Shown in pieces: positions 46,001 to 60,468 of a stretch of DNA of 64,000 nt. This stretch comes from Erythroxylum novogranatense (Eukaryota; Streptophyta; Magnoliopsida; Malpighiales; Erythroxylaceae). The first letter of the stretch is position 1. Each line of letters begins with the position of its first letter. The stretch spans positions 248,001 to 312,000 of the forward strand of contig JAIWQS010000093.1 of the NCBI GenBank assembly GCA_029891385.1, in the 5' to 3' direction. The translations under genes were made by a program, and so were the position numbers. Below the pieces are notes generated by a model that was not told the DNA's origin, searched no databases, and saw only the letters and a list, made by a program, of their open reading frames with translations.

Positions 46001-49000
46001 TTACTTTGGTATAGACACGGGCATGTATCTCTAATTTGTTACAAAACTTTATTTAAGTTGCCTTTTATTTGAATTCTTCGCCTTTTGGTTCATGAAGGCA
46101 GTTATTATTTATAAATGCACTTGAAGCGAATTGAGTACCAAATATACAATAAAAGTATAAAATATCAAGCAAAAGACATAAATATAGGTGTATAAATATG
46201 ATCAAATATGCATCTAATAATCATGATCATCTAAATATTAGGAATATTAATGTATTTTTGACTAATCGTTTTGTACACAATTTTCTTATATAATTCAATC
46301 TTTTCATTATACAATATTTCAATTAGTCATAAAGTGTTACATTGATATATACTCTATTTGAGTTTAATTATATTAGTTTTACACTATTAATAATTTATTC
46401 ATTGATGATATTTAAATACTATTTTCAACCAAAAATTTTCTAAATCAATATTAATTTTATATTCATACACATAATGTTCCAAATGTAATTTTTATATTGG
46501 GTCATTCAATAAATTTATTCTTTAATGACTACCTATACATTTATTTAAATATCTATATATTCTAGCCTATGAGATCAACTAGTTGTTATTCTTTATTTTG
46601 TATTAATGTTTAATTTCAATAGAATAATGATTAGTAACAATATAAGGATAATACATAATATAATATGATTCTCATAATTAACACAATATTAATTTTATTC
46701 ACAATGTTTATTTATCTTGTAAATTTTATCGTATACATCAATTAATTAAACATATATGTATAAGATAGATAATGTCTTCAAATAATGATGCTATATAATT
46801 ATAACCAACCAATTTACTATAAGACATAAACCAACTGATAGAACAATTCCCAGCAATAGTAGAATTCATGACATAGAATACAAGAGGCTTGTAATGCCCT
46901 TCTTTGGAATTTTCTACGGCAGCGAAATAATATATTTCACTAGGCCGATGACTTTTAAGTTTTGAAAGAAAACTTTTAGTTTTGATTAGTGAATTCCCTT
47001 CTCTTCGTTCCTTCAATTTGGTTAATCTTCTCTTTCACTCTTTAACTTTTTACCTTCTCAGTTTGGCTGCAACAGTTAGATTGAGGCCCTAACATACACA
47101 ACAGATGGTGCAACAGAGTCATTGCACGATTTTGTGAGTGATGTGGCCCTAACATACACAACAGATTGTGCAACAGAGTCATTGCACGACTTTGTGCGTG
47201 ATGTGGTATTGGAACTGATTGTTACTGGTATATTGCTGTTGCAGTACTGATAATTTAAAATACTGGGTCATAAATAAGTAATTTTAAATTTTATTAGAAT
47301 CAACATTAAAGATATTTTCCTTGATCTAACAAATTGATACATTAGAATTTGAAATTGTGTTTATAGGAGACAAGATTTAATCTACATTATGCTTTCTATA
47401 AGAGAACCGAAAAAAAAAAAGCAAAACAAGATTCAGCATTCAACTTTAACAGTTTAGAACTGTGATGGAGGCTCTTAAAAGTGGAAAAAGTTATATTTCA
47501 TGAAATTCACATTTTGATTTCGCAATCTCAAAAAGTTAGTAATGTATCAATTTTAACATGGTTATTCCCTTTTTCGCAAGGCAGCAGCCTAAGTGATTTA
47601 TCACTACATCATGAAGCCTTCCAAGACAGCTGTTTTGACGATATTAGTTGCTTCTTTTTCAGGGACTTAAAACCTAGACATCAACATTTTATAAACGCAC
47701 ACGCTAGTACATGCACATGAGCGCATTGCCTTGGTTCTACTGGCAAGTTGTTGCTTTTACGTGATCTTGACAGGGAAAGACTTGTAACCAATTTTCTCCT
47801 GTTTCTTGCCAAGGGTCTCCAAGTTAAGAAGCTGAGTGGATCAACACTAGTGGTTGTCAGAGTTTGAACTAACATAATTTTGATTTAATTCATGTTTTTG
47901 ACAAGTGACGGGTAGTACCTTTTTAGAAATTCAAATTGCAATGAAAGAAAATGTTTTAAATAGGGGTTCTGTGTAGCATGTTGGCGACCAGAGAGGATAC
48001 ATAAGAAAGAGTTTATAACAGGATATATTATTTCGAACCTTGTTTATTCCATTAATACTAGAATACGACCAGCTTTTTCTGGTTGAATCTGATTGACACA
48101 ACGCCTTGTCGGTTAGTATGAGCTAGCAGGGATAACAAACCTTTCAAGAAATACGACCCACATTTTTATAATTCAAACCCTAGTTTCCCAACTATATGCG
48201 ATCGTGAACAGTCAATTGCACTTCCCAGCTATATGAATTAAAGGTAATCACAAGGTCAATAAAATTTCCATGGGAGATCCTCTATCATTTGCTAACCCTA
48301 GAAGGTAACTAGTCTATCTAGGTTTGGTATATTTAACTTACTTGAACAAGTTATGCAAGTTTCGGATCATCAATAGGAATGAGGGAAATAAGAAAACCGC
48401 CAAGATTCCCAAAAAAAAAAAAGATATTTGATTGTGTGTAGTGATTCCCCCTTTCTACCAAAAGAAAACAACATCCATTATCATCCTTCTCAAATTAAGA
48501 CGGTAGTTGATGTTAAGAAATCAGGGTAGAATTTGATCTCACCTATAATATAATAAATATGAAACTTTTTTTTAATTTCCCAAAAGTTAAGATGACTCAA
48601 ATTCTATAACAAGAATAACATATAAAATATAATAAAGTATGAATCACAATTGGTGCAACATTTTGAAGGTTAATCCTTTTATTATCGTTTCTTTTGAATC
48701 ACTTTTGAAGTCCGGTTATCTCAACTCCTGTAGCCAAGCAGTATCTAAAAAATATGTTGAGAGAATTCTACAATTATTGTAGAGAGGTTTAGGCGAGAAA
48801 TACTAGCTCCTTTGTAGCCTAAGTTTATTCTAATATGTTTTATACCTTTTAGCAACTTAAGTGAAATAAAATTTTAATTTTAATTAGACATTAATTAAAG
48901 TTACAACTAATTTTAATTTAATACCAATTAGAAACAAATAAAATCTAATATATCATATTGATACTTATTTGTTAAATATCTCATATTTAATTCTAAAATT

Positions 49001-50299
49001 TCTTAAACTTCAAAATCAAGATTAACTTGATTAAAGTTTATTTTCTCTCTTCAACCCACTTTTTATATATGACACATTAGATTTCCAAAAGTATTAAAAA
49101 TGGATCTAAGTTATAACCCTAAATCATATTTATGATTAAATAAATTAAACTCCTTTTATTCATATTTAATTCTCTAATTAAACAATTTATATCCTTATAT
49201 TAAAATTGACATCGAACAAGACATTATGACTACGAATATCTAGAAATGTCAAAGTTATTTTGAGTAATCTTTTAATGCATAATTTTTCATATAATTCATT
49301 CTTTTAACATACAATATTATGACTAGATATAGAGCATGTAATTAATGTCTATTTTATTTAGGTCCAATCATAATAACTCCACCATTGGTATTTGATTCAA
49401 TTAATGACATTTAAAAACTATTTTAAAGTATCATTCTATCTTGGCCAATGTTTTTAGATCAATACTAATCGAGAATAATAGAATAGTATCCTTAATCACT
49501 TTAGGGTGATAAATCTTATATTGATCACTCAGTTACCTCTATATAGCTTATTCTATATCCAATGACTACCAATTGAACTACTCTTAAATATAATAGGTTA
49601 TAAATAATATCAAAACATAAAACCCCTATTTGAGATACTTTGGAGATCTTAGGTTAAAGGATTGCTCATACAATCATCACATTGAAAATTTTTATAGATA
49701 GATAAGTAATGTTCTAAATAAAATTCTCATATAGGGTCATGTAGTGAACTTATTTTCTATTAAGATATATTATTTGATACACATTATTTTAGTATATGAG
49801 ATCGACTATTTCCTTCGTAAGAAAGAAACATAAAGTGTGTTAGTCTTTTATACTCTATTATTGTCTAACCTTAATGGAACAATGACTAGAAACAATTTAG
49901 AGATAATAAATTAATGTAATATGAATCTCATAATTATGATTCCATCATAATTTTATTTGATTTTGATGAGACCTTGGCTCCTTTTACATGCCTATTGGTT
50001 TTAATGATCTACAATATATTAATTTCTAAACAATGCAATAAGCTATACCAAGTTCATTAAAGAACTCCTTGAAAACCAAACTATTCATTTTAACCAACTG
50101 AAAAATGTATTATAGCTTAATTAGCAATTAATGCAACAATGCGACCCTTCCAATCTCAAAATAATATCATTCTAAGTAAAATATATTTTAATAAGGATTT
50201 ACTTCTAAGCTTAATATCCATATAGCTTTGAACTTAACTATCAACTTATACATATAATAATGTCTATTTCAATATTTTATAATTATTAGATATCTCAAC
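46001..50299. other. AT-rich intergenic region
   Basis: No credible gene. It contains the minus-oriented fossil LTR-like segments noted at 46180-46950 and 48850-49990, a 60-bp tandem duplication at 47085-47206 and several A runs (47409-47420, 48410-48421). Small open frames at 46738-47016, 47481-47720 and 47681-47875 show no family features. Confidence 0.45.
47085..47206. repeat. Two-copy 60-bp tandem duplication
   Basis: Copies at 47085-47144 and 47145-47204 both begin GGCCCTAACATACACAACAG and continue GTGCAACAGAGTCATTGCAC. They differ at about four bases, so the duplication is fairly recent. Confidence 0.9.
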
Positions 50300-53200
50300 T
50301 GTTGGGACCCGATCCGGGAACCGGATCCCAACCGAAAAGCAGAAACGGATACGAATAACGAGGCGAATTCAAATTGGATCAATTGAATTTGATAATGACA
50401 AACAAAGCAAAAACGGAAGCAAAGCGGAAGCAAAGCGAATGCAAATCGATATAAGCAAATCGGAACGGTTACAATCAAAGGCGAAACAGATACGGATCGA
50501 ATTCAAATCTTACAATCAAAGTAACTGAGCTGAATCATATCCGACATTCGAGAACAACAACCAAAGAAAATGATCGCGTTGGAAACCTAGACTATCCAAA
50601 CCCGATATAATTTTTTTTTCTTTTTCTCATTTCTTACATCTTTAGTCAATCCCATTCAAATCACACAACCAATTTCTACTTTTGGAAAATCATTCTCATG
50701 CAAAATCTCTAAATCTGATCATATTCTTATATATCCATACAAATCCTAAATTACATTTTTATATCCCAATTTTATCGAAAATTCGGCAGCATAACGGCTG
50801 CATTTATCCTAACCCAAACCTGCAAAATATCAAAATCACACTTCTATAATCCCCAATTTAATCACAAAATCATCAAAATCAACCGGACCCTTCGTCCGGG
50901 ATGTAAACAGAAACAAACGCAATCTTAATTCTAAACACTTCAATAATTCTTACAATCATACTCATAAATCAAGCCCCATTCATATCCAAAATCTATGATC
51001 ATACATAAATCCAATTCCATAACTTAACTCAAATACATACGCTCAGAATTTTCAATACATTCTCAAAATGAAATACACAGCACACTTTAATGGCATAGCA
51101 AGCCATTTACACTATCAAAATCTCAATTTGCACAAAAATACGAACGATGGAAAAATCAAACTTGGCATTCTTTCATCCGATCTCCCGCTCGAATACCTGG
51201 AGATTGGGGATGAAAGGGGGGGTGAGCACAACGCTCGTGGATAATATATTTATAAACTGAACGATAAGCGGAAACATTTTTGCAAAACTTTTTGCCATTT
51301 ATTTCCAAAAAATTTCATAGTAAAAAATCTGACAAATTTCTTATTTCTCAAAACATTGTTAAAATCGATTCAATCAATTCTCGGCTGAAAATCCATAATA
51401 ATAGATTTTTCAAACTTTTCACATCTTTCAAGAGTTCATGAAGAACTTCCAAATTTCTTAAACTTTCTCAAAACATGCAATGCATAACACAGTACAAAAT
51501 AAAAATACAAACACATCATATGGTTTGGTTCGGTCCAAAACAGGACGTACTGCACAGTCCCGCATAGCGGTCCTATGCAGCCGTGAACGGAATGTACTAC
51601 ACTTTTTCGCTTAGCGGTCCAGTGTAGTCGTGAAGGGAGTCCGTAATCGGAGCTCCATTGCCTCTTGCGGGCAGCCAAGAGAAGGCTTTAAACAAGTAGA
51701 GATAGTGCACTGACTCATAAAGGGACCTGACTAAACCCACATAACACATAAGCAAAAACGAAAATTCAGGTTGCCCGTAGGCACTTTTCAAAATCTTGAT
51801 TTTCTTTAAAATTTTCATATTTCCATACAATGTCAAATTTGACACACTCACATACATAAATCACATCAAATCATGTTGGAATGCACATTCGATTTACATT
51901 CACCAATTTAATCACATGTCAATGCACAATAATAAATGCAATTTCTTTCTTTCAAACATATATCAGAACACATTGCTCAAACTTTTCATATAATTCAAAA
52001 ACATGATTTTCATAAATCTTGCATTTTCTTATAAACCTTCCAAAAGCATTAACTTCAATCATTCGGAAATTTTATTTTTCAAAACATTTATCTAAACATT
52101 AACTTTTCAACAATTGCTTCTTGAATTTTTCGAAATTTGCTTATTGAAAATTTCAAATAAACATGCTTAGCTTAAAATTCAATAAATAAATATACTACCC
52201 ACCTCAAAATGAAGCTAGGAACTCGTCCCAATCATTAATTTGACCAAAACATCAGTTGTTCTTCTTCGCTAAAATTACCTAAACATATCCATCCAAAATT
52301 CAATATCATAAACCACATGATTCCTCAAATTGGGCTTAGAAAACATCAATACCCCACATCTTCAAGTTATCTAAATTACAAATTCCTAAAAACCCCAAAT
52401 TCCACAATTTGCCTAAACCAATTTATCACAATTCAATATCATAAATCACAATTTCTTCAAAATTGATTTCATATTTCATCAATCCATCATATTTGTCATG
52501 ATTTTAAGCTATTAATTTCCAAAAACCTCTACCCACCAAATTAGGCATAAACCTTAGTTAATCAATTTTCCAAAATTAATCATCATTTAAACATAATCTC
52601 TAAAATTAACTTCATAAAACTCAAATCCATAACAATCTAAAGCTAAATCAACTAACATCTCTCTAGAAAATTCAAAACTCAAAGCTTTCTCTCTCTTACC
52701 ATTTTCTCCACCATTAATGACATTATTGAGCTCCAAGACAAGCTTTCATCTTCTTCTATCCTTTCCCCCTTGAAGCAGCTCGAAAATGTCTCTAAGAAAC
52801 CCAGAAAAGAAGACCCAACCTTTGCCTTTCTTCTTCTTCTCCTCATCTCCACCGTCGCACCTCTCCTTCTTCTCTCTTCTTCATCTTTTCTTTCTTTTAT
52901 TTTGTCTCATTTTCGTGAGTTTCAGATGTATAAATGGAAGCTCTATTTGTTTTCTGTCATGTCACTTAAATGAGGGGTAAAAGACCAAAATGCCCCTCCT
53001 TTTAAGCCTATTTCCAAGTTTGTCCCTGCACTTCATTTGAAAAATCTGATACCTTGCGTCCAGAATTTGAGCAGCAAACCGAAATAATTTGGACAAACTT
53101 TCTTCTTGAAAATTGTTCCTCTATATCTCCTCTATAAAAACGACACAAATCGGATCAAAAACGAAAGAGTTATGGCCTAAATACTATCGTAACTGCATAA

Positions 53201-54220
53201 AATCTAAGACTGAACACTACGTTAATTTAATTCCAGAAATTGACAATCTTAGGGATGAAATTAAATTTCGATCCCTTCACAAGAGTTATAGCCCTATATC
53301 TTAATTTTATTTGGCCTTAAGAATCAACTCAATCAGAGTTGTACAGCTCCCGAATTTCGCAAAATACTGAACCATGTTCAGAAAATTATCCAACTTATAA
53401 CCTATAACCAAATCTCTTACTTTGGTTCAATCAATCTCTTTCCATTTAATCTCCTAAAAATCATAATTCTTCATAAAATGAAATTAATTGTCTTAGGAAT
53501 CCAACGCTTCAAGAATCAAATCAATCGGATGTCGGACGAAGGAATTATAAGCAAAAGATTACAAAAGGGATCGGATTAAAAACAAAGTAATGGAACTTCA
53601 AAACCGAACTTTTCAAAAATCATATCTCTCGATCCCGAACTCGGAATGTAGCGCCTCCTTACCATAGGATACACACCGGGACCCCCGTGGGTCGTACCGA
53701 CGCATATCCCACAGCAAGGAAGTGCTACCGCTCGCAACTATCACTAAATACTCGCATGGCATCAATACAATTAAATCACATTATGAAAATCACTAAAATT
53801 AAAAACCACAATAATACTCTTTCATTCACGATATCAATCCAAAATATAGACAAATCTATCAGTCCCCTAAAGTCTCAATACAATAACCCAAAAAGGAAAC
53901 TGATAAAAACGTCTATACTAGGTCATCCTCAAAAATCGCCCCAGCTGACCGACCTGTGTGTCATCGCTTCACTTGACCAAGTACTTGCACAGCAGGAAAA
54001 CGTCTATCTCAGGAGCTAGAAACCTACTAATGCTGCCCTGAAAAATATTAGCAATATTGGGTGAGTTTACGAACTCAATGATAAACCATCATCGATGGTT
54101 CACCCAACTCATGCATATACACATAATATATCGCATAGTACACTTTGACGCATTTTAGAACACTGTACACAATTTATACATTTATACGATCACATAGCTC
54201 AAACATGTCACATCACAATT
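50300..54220 (-). repeat. Long gypsy-type LTR, same group as 2096-7223
   Basis: The minus-strand end is ...GATCGGGTCCCAACA at 50300, with no primer site beyond it, so this is a 3' or solo LTR. Shared modules with 2096-7223, inverted: the end segment; the patch at 51180-51245 (CACCCC...TCGTGGATAA); short repeats with ACGGAATGTACTAC (51545-51620); the purine-rich leader (52640-52900); and units near 53330-53530. The part 53640-54220 matches bases 60-685 of the window. Its start is cut off by the SINE/LARD side. Frames such as 52770-52980 are leader, not genes. Confidence 0.75.
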
Positions 54221-54452
54221 GTTGGACCCCACCCCCCACACCTGGGCTAATATTTCCCACCCAGCGTGTGTTTGCGGGTTATACCACGGCGGGTGTTTGC
54301 GGGTTATACCACGGCGGGTGTTTGCGGGTTATATCGCGGCATCCAACTTAATCAGTACTGTCCTCTTTGGTCAAGGGTGAGGCCACGACTCGAACCCTTG
54401 ACCTCAAGATTTTATAGCTTCCACATGCTCGCCTCTTACCATTTGGCTAAGA
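54221..54452 (-). mobile_element. tRNA-derived SINE
   Basis: On the minus strand the head has an RNA polymerase III A box TAGCCAAATGGTAAGAG (54433-54449) and a B box GGTTCGAGTC (54387-54396), spaced as in plant SINEs. A non-tRNA body follows with a 25-bp triplicate (54268-54342) and a G-rich end near 54221. The head starts only three bases from the LARD LTR, so its first bases are probably missing. It is not a tRNA gene: the body cannot fold as one and continues well past the B box. Confidence 0.75.
54268..54342 (-). repeat. 25-bp x 3 tandem repeat inside the SINE
   Basis: GTGTTTGCGGGTTATACCAC plus CGGCG starts at 54268, 54293 and 54318 (plus-strand letters). The third copy has ATATCGC in place of ATACCAC. 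Confidence 0.9.
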
Positions 54453-57400
54453 TGTTGGAACCCACTTGAAGTTTCAGCCAAAAAAAACTAGCCAATGGAA
54501 CAGTAAATCTGCAGTATGAATAGTAACAGCTAACACTCCCAACCCCATAACTTTTTATTCCTAAATCCAATAACTGCAATTCATACCTCATTTTAAAGCT
54601 AGAAAGATAACCTACATTTTTCATGAAGAAATCAATAACCAGATCAGCCTCTAAGAGGGTGAAAAACGCCTCAAAGATTCTGCAAAATGCAGAATGAACA
54701 GTATCCGGTAGAACATCTGAAAACTTTCAAACCCTATAACTTCTTCATTTTAAGTCCAAATATGACAAACTTTATGTCATTGGAAAGATCTAATCATCTT
54801 CTACATTCTTCAAGAAGACCACCCAAGCTAAATCAAACTCTAAAATGCTCTAAACCCTAGGTGAAGTTGCTGCCCAATTTTAACGAAAATTGGACAGCAC
54901 CTCCCCTATACTTCACCTAACCCAAATTTTCAATCCTTTGCGACAACCTGCATAAAAATTCAATGGTCCAAGGCAGCAACACACTCTTAAGATTCTAAAC
55001 ATTTTTCAAACTATAGAGCAATCTCACTTTTAAGTATCTACTCATTTCCAATCTATAAAGTTACACATTCCATTCTTTCTTCTCTCTTTTTTTTTCATTC
55101 TCAACCATACAACCATACATGCTTGAAACACTTTACATTTGGCACTTCAAATAGTAAAGGTAACATATACAATATACTTTAACTTCAACACTCTTACATT
55201 TTCACGGAAATACGTAAATAAAAAAACTTTAAAGGCATTTTAGCTCAATACATCAAAGCCTAGAAGAACAAAACACAAGTACTTCTTTAGCTTCAAAATG
55301 CTATCTAAAATCTAGTTTTCTAACATAAGACTTCTAAACCATCAAAATGCATCGGAGCCAGTTTCTTGCTCAAAACCTGTGGAGGGGAAAAATGGGGGGT
55401 GAGCACGACGGCTCCGTAGGTAACAAGTTTATAATAAAACAGAAGCAAAAACCTTTCAAACTTAATTTCCATTTATAAACATTTCGCAGTAGAAATTTAT
55501 CAAAGTTTCTTTTTCAAACTTTCAACTTTCCCAAAATAATCATAAAGCATTATAATTCCTCAGGCGAAAACCTCAAATATTTAGTTCTTCAAAATCTAAA
55601 CTTTTCGCAATTAGAAAAATTTCAACACATGAATTCAACACATAACACATAATCTGTCAATACATATGCAAAATGCAGCGCACAACCAAATTGGCTCGAG
55701 AGTTCCGTAGAACAGGACGGACAACCCGAAGGTTATACCGTAAACAGGACGAGTCCAATTTCGGATCATGGGCCCAAAGCGGGCAGCCGGGAGAAGGCTA
55801 TACGTCGACGTGCACGTGACTAACAGGACGTTACTCTCTCGCCCAAACAAAACACATAATCACATAATTCATGCTTGCAAATCGGATTGCCGAAGGCCCG
55901 ATTCGAAACTTAACTTTGCATATTATGCCATATCACAAAATGACATTTACAATTTCACATAACATTCACATGTATTAACATTCACATTACATAATCCAAT
56001 CCCACAAAGAAATGCAACACTTTCGACTTCATTGAAAAAAAACATCAATTTTCTTAAATTTGTCGAAACATTTCAGATAATGATAATTTCCAAATCATTT
56101 CCAAAACATTGGATTTAGTCATTCAAAATCACAATTTTCACCAAACACTCATTTCTTGATTTTCAAAATCACATAATTGGCCTCAAATTCAAACTATAAA
56201 CGCATTACCCACCTTGACTTCTTTAGCTCTAGGATTGGTCAACGTGTCCTTCTTCAATCTCCAAGTGCCTTATTGGACCCTAATCAAAGCACAAAAAGTC
56301 TAATTACCAAAGGGTCACTATGCTGGAAAATTCGCAAGAATGCAAAAACTTGACTTTAAGCCGACCTACTCTCACTTATACCTTTCTTATACCTCCAATT
56401 ACCTTATTTGTCCTTAATCAAGTATAAAAGCCTTAAGTAACACTAAACATCAAAGCTGGAAAATTCGCAAGAATGGAAAACATGAATTAAAACCTACCTA
56501 ACTTTGCCTTTGCCATTCCTAAACTATAACCATCATAACCTCGCTCAATGTAAGGCAATATTTTCGAACATCTCATGCCTTAAAGAGACTCACAATTGCT
56601 GATTTCTTAAACCTCTATAAACCCTCTTTTTCCCCTTTTCCTTCAATGCCTCACTTCACCTTCATAAGCACAATAATCTCAATTTAACAAAAGGTAAAAA
56701 TGCTGAAATTTTAAAGAATGGTAAAAAACTTGACTTTAACCACCTAGTCTCTCCAAAATTTTTTCTTTCCTTCATACAATCATTCTTCAACCATCATTTG
56801 TGAACAAGAAAAGATAAAGCCTAACAATACAATCAAAAGTTTTGAAACCCCTAACCCATTTAAAATCAGGTTTTACTTCCATAAAATCAGATTTTTCTTA
56901 TTCCCTCTCTAAGAATTCTTCCAATCACCATTGTTAAGCATGAAATACAAAACCTTAACAATCAAGCCCTAATTAGCAAAAGAAACAATGCTAGAAAATT
57001 CTAAGGCATGGGAAAATACATAATCTCACTTATATTTTATCTAAACCATTAACATCAACACTTATCTTAAATAGCCAACAAAATTTGAAAATCTTCTACC
57101 TAATAAGAAACTAACGAGAAATGATTTTGCTTCAACTTTATAACTCTTCTTCTTTCCTTTCTTTCTTCATAAATCATCCTTCAAACCACCATTTAAGCAA
57201 AAAGACAACAAATCCTAACTATAAATCCACAAAATTCAAATTTTCTTACCTTTGAAGATGACCCACGACTTCTCTTCTTGTTTCTAATGGAGGATAGCTT
57301 CTCCTTTACACTCTTCTTGTATAAAACACAAAGACCCAAGCTTTTCTCTCTCTTTCTTCTTTCCTTTGGCAAACTCACACTCTCCTCTTCTTCTTGAAGT

Positions 57401-57910
57401 TTGGTGGTCTCTCTTCAAAGCCTTAGAAATTTTAAGTTTTAAAACCCTACACCTAACATACACACATAATACACATCTTCCTTCTTTCATTTTAATTCCT
57501 TCTTTCTCTTTAATTTTAACTTAAATGGGCCCAAACCAAAACCCTAGCCCATTTCCTTCCTTATTCTTACAAGCCTAAAGAAACTTTCTTCCTACTTCAT
57601 TTCATTGTTATTTCAAAGGGCTAAAAGCCCACTTGATTAACCTTAAGCCTTAAAAACATTTCTAATCTTCTTAATGGCCCTTATACCAACTTATTCTATT
57701 TAAAAAATAAACCCTCCATTCACATAATTCTTTTTAATACTAACAATATATCACAAATAATAATTTCTCATCAAATCAATTTCACTAAATTCCTTCATTT
57801 AATAATAATATCCTATACGATAAAATCCTCAATTTATTCCAACCAAATTAAAATCATCGACTAAAACCTCAAAATAATTTAAACATGCTTGTTACGAATC
57901 GGGCCCAACA
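54453..57910 (-). repeat. 3' LTR of LARD, 3458 bp
   Basis: On the minus strand it starts TGTTGGGCCCGATTCG (57910) and ends GGGTTCCAACA (54453). It includes a TATA-like TATAAA region around 57320, purine-rich leader at 57250-57490 with possible splice donor AAAGGTAAGAAA (about 57249), a long middle with pairs of near-identical short tracts (56320-56360 and 56455-56475 both contain GCTGGAAAATTCGCAAGAATG in part), and two of the about 185-bp modules near 54547-54817. No gene is present; the small frames on both strands fall in the leader or repeats. Confidence 0.88.
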
Positions 57911-60417
57911 TTTCTCCCCTCTTAAAAGAATTTCGTCCTCGAAATTCATATCTTCTTCGATCTAGTGGGGAAGGGTTTACTTTCTCTTGTACTCTTCTGT
58001 TTTTCCCTTTTTACTTCATCACTTAAATTCTTTTTCTTCAATGAACTTAGTTAACGGATTCAATCAATTCTTTTCATGACTTGTTCAGATTTCCCATCCG
58101 ACCTCGCTGATTGATCTTGAGCATAACTTAGCATGATTGTATTCATTAACATGTACTCATATCCATGTGCTCATAAGCTTGTACTCGTAATGAGTATAAA
58201 CATGTAGCTCTTAGAGTATCACAGAGGTAACTTGTCCTATACGTGAGGATTTACATCGGGGTCGTGCTAAATGACTATGTGTTAACACTCTTAACTATTA
58301 TACCTCTTCTTGCTAATTTTCATGCTCTTTACATTGATCCATCGAACACGTTCATCTTTCTTAGTTCACTGCATTTTTATCACTCAATCAGAATCACTTA
58401 TTAATGACATCCTCAATTCTGGCCTTCTATAACTTGTAGGCCTTACTCATCATCATAATACTAAAGCGATGACTTCTTCTATCATCTAACTCTTTATACA
58501 AAAGTTAATGAGAACTCACTAGTTCTATCATCTAGAACTACACTTGGATCTTATGGGCCTATGAACTTCAACTATAAGCCTTAAGCATATTCTTGATGGT
58601 TAAAACCATCAATTTAAACATTTACGTGCTTACGCGACATTCTTAATCACTGAAAGATCTTTCGATGTATTCCTATTAGGTTGCATAACGTATGTCACCA
58701 AATGTACTTGTTAACATTTCCCTTTCTTAATCACCTTTCTTGATTTCATATATTTCTTATTTCATTCTCCATGTATCATCTTTCTTATTGGAACTCGAAA
58801 TTCAAATCTGATTTCAATCTCGCAATATACTCTTTAATTTGGGATATGCTAAGTCCCACATGCTATGCTTCTTTTTGCTCTAGTTCTGGTACATCGGATT
58901 TATGCTTAATGTATCTAATATAACACTTAGCTTCACTTGGAATTTCTTACTTGTACAATCATCATTCCTCGATATTTATGTAAATCTCCTGATTCTCATA
59001 TGTAATTTTCTCACTTCAATAATTGTCCCAAACGTTTACGATTTGTACTTACGATTTGGACTTGCATGCTCATTTCTAAGATGTTCCTGTACATATATTG
59101 GCTTCCAACTTTCAAAACAGTTATTCATGTAGCAATTCTAAGGCATATATCAAATTATCAACTCATACGGTTGCAATTGCCTCCATGCATACAAACTCAC
59201 TTTATCATGCTGTATTGGATTTTATCCTAATCCTTCATACATCATCAATGTACACTATAAAAATCTCCACATCCATATAACATAGTTTGCATCAATATAA
59301 TCCTTCGAATTTCGTCTTACTTACATTCCTCATACGCTTTAAACATTTTGTCTTCATGTATTCTTCCATACATCATCAAATCTTGGATCATGTGGGTCTC
59401 CAATACCATAGTGCTATTGGACATGTGTTAACATAAACAAATTGTAGCAATTTCCATGTGTCTCCTCATTAGCCCTCATGATTCCTTAAATAACTGATTC
59501 CTTCATACCATACATTGTCTCACTTTCTTTTTATTTCCCAAATGATTTCTTTCCTCAAATAAATTTTTTCTCTATTTCTTGCATTCCCTCATACCTCACT
59601 TGGACTTATTCTCATGCCGACTCATTCATACTAATTTCTCCTCATATTGTAGCTTATTTGCAAATTCAACTTCTATATTCATCAAGTCAAATTGGGATCT
59701 CCCAACATACTTTCACATGCTATTTACATGACCTTATATATCTACTCCTCGATTAGAAATCAATATCTTCTAAATTTCAGAAATTCATTCATGCGATCTT
59801 TACGTCATCATCATACATACTTTTAATGACCTATTCGACCTCTTTACTTAAATCTCCGTTCAGAGTGCACTCACTTCTAACCATTACCCTCCTTTTCGAT
59901 CGGTTCTTCCAATGAGCATCTTTAATACAAAAATCTCTGATCTACTTATTCTAACTTAATCAAATTCTTCTTGAAAAACGACTTTCTTGTACTATCATCT
60001 ATACTATGCATGCAATCCTGATCAATCACCTATTATCATTATCACACTATCAGCTATTTTTAATATCTCGGAAGGACCTATTTCTATTATCCTCACAAGG
60101 TTAAAAAAATGCTCAATTCATTGAGTTTACTTATCACGCATATACTGGGTGACATCATCATATTCATCCTATTTTGTCCACTTATTAATTCTATTTCGCA
60201 TACTTGCTAAAACTATAGCTAACAAATTATCCCATATATCGCAAGTTTCGTCATCTATCATGCCCACACATGAATTACCTTAATGCTTAGTACACTCACT
60301 TTCATATGGTGATACCAAAAATATTGGATCATCCCATAAACACTCTCAATAACCAACCAATTTAACCTTCTTGGACTTGTACTAATATCATTACTCTTCA
60401 TATTAACTTCCTTTTTC

Positions 60418-60419
<2 letters not shown>

Positions 60420-60464
<45 letters not shown>
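60420..60464. repeat. (AT)n microsatellite in LARD interior
   Basis: About 22 uninterrupted AT units. Confidence 0.95.

Positions 60465-60468
<4 letters not shown>

Noticed and set aside
54370..54452. A functional tRNA gene on the minus strand
   Set aside because: A and B boxes are present, but no cloverleaf 3' half follows, and the unit continues into a SINE body.
55635..55962. Frames on both strands in the LARD LTR (also 62518-62709)
   Set aside because: The two LTR copies have indels that shift these frames, so they are not conserved as protein.
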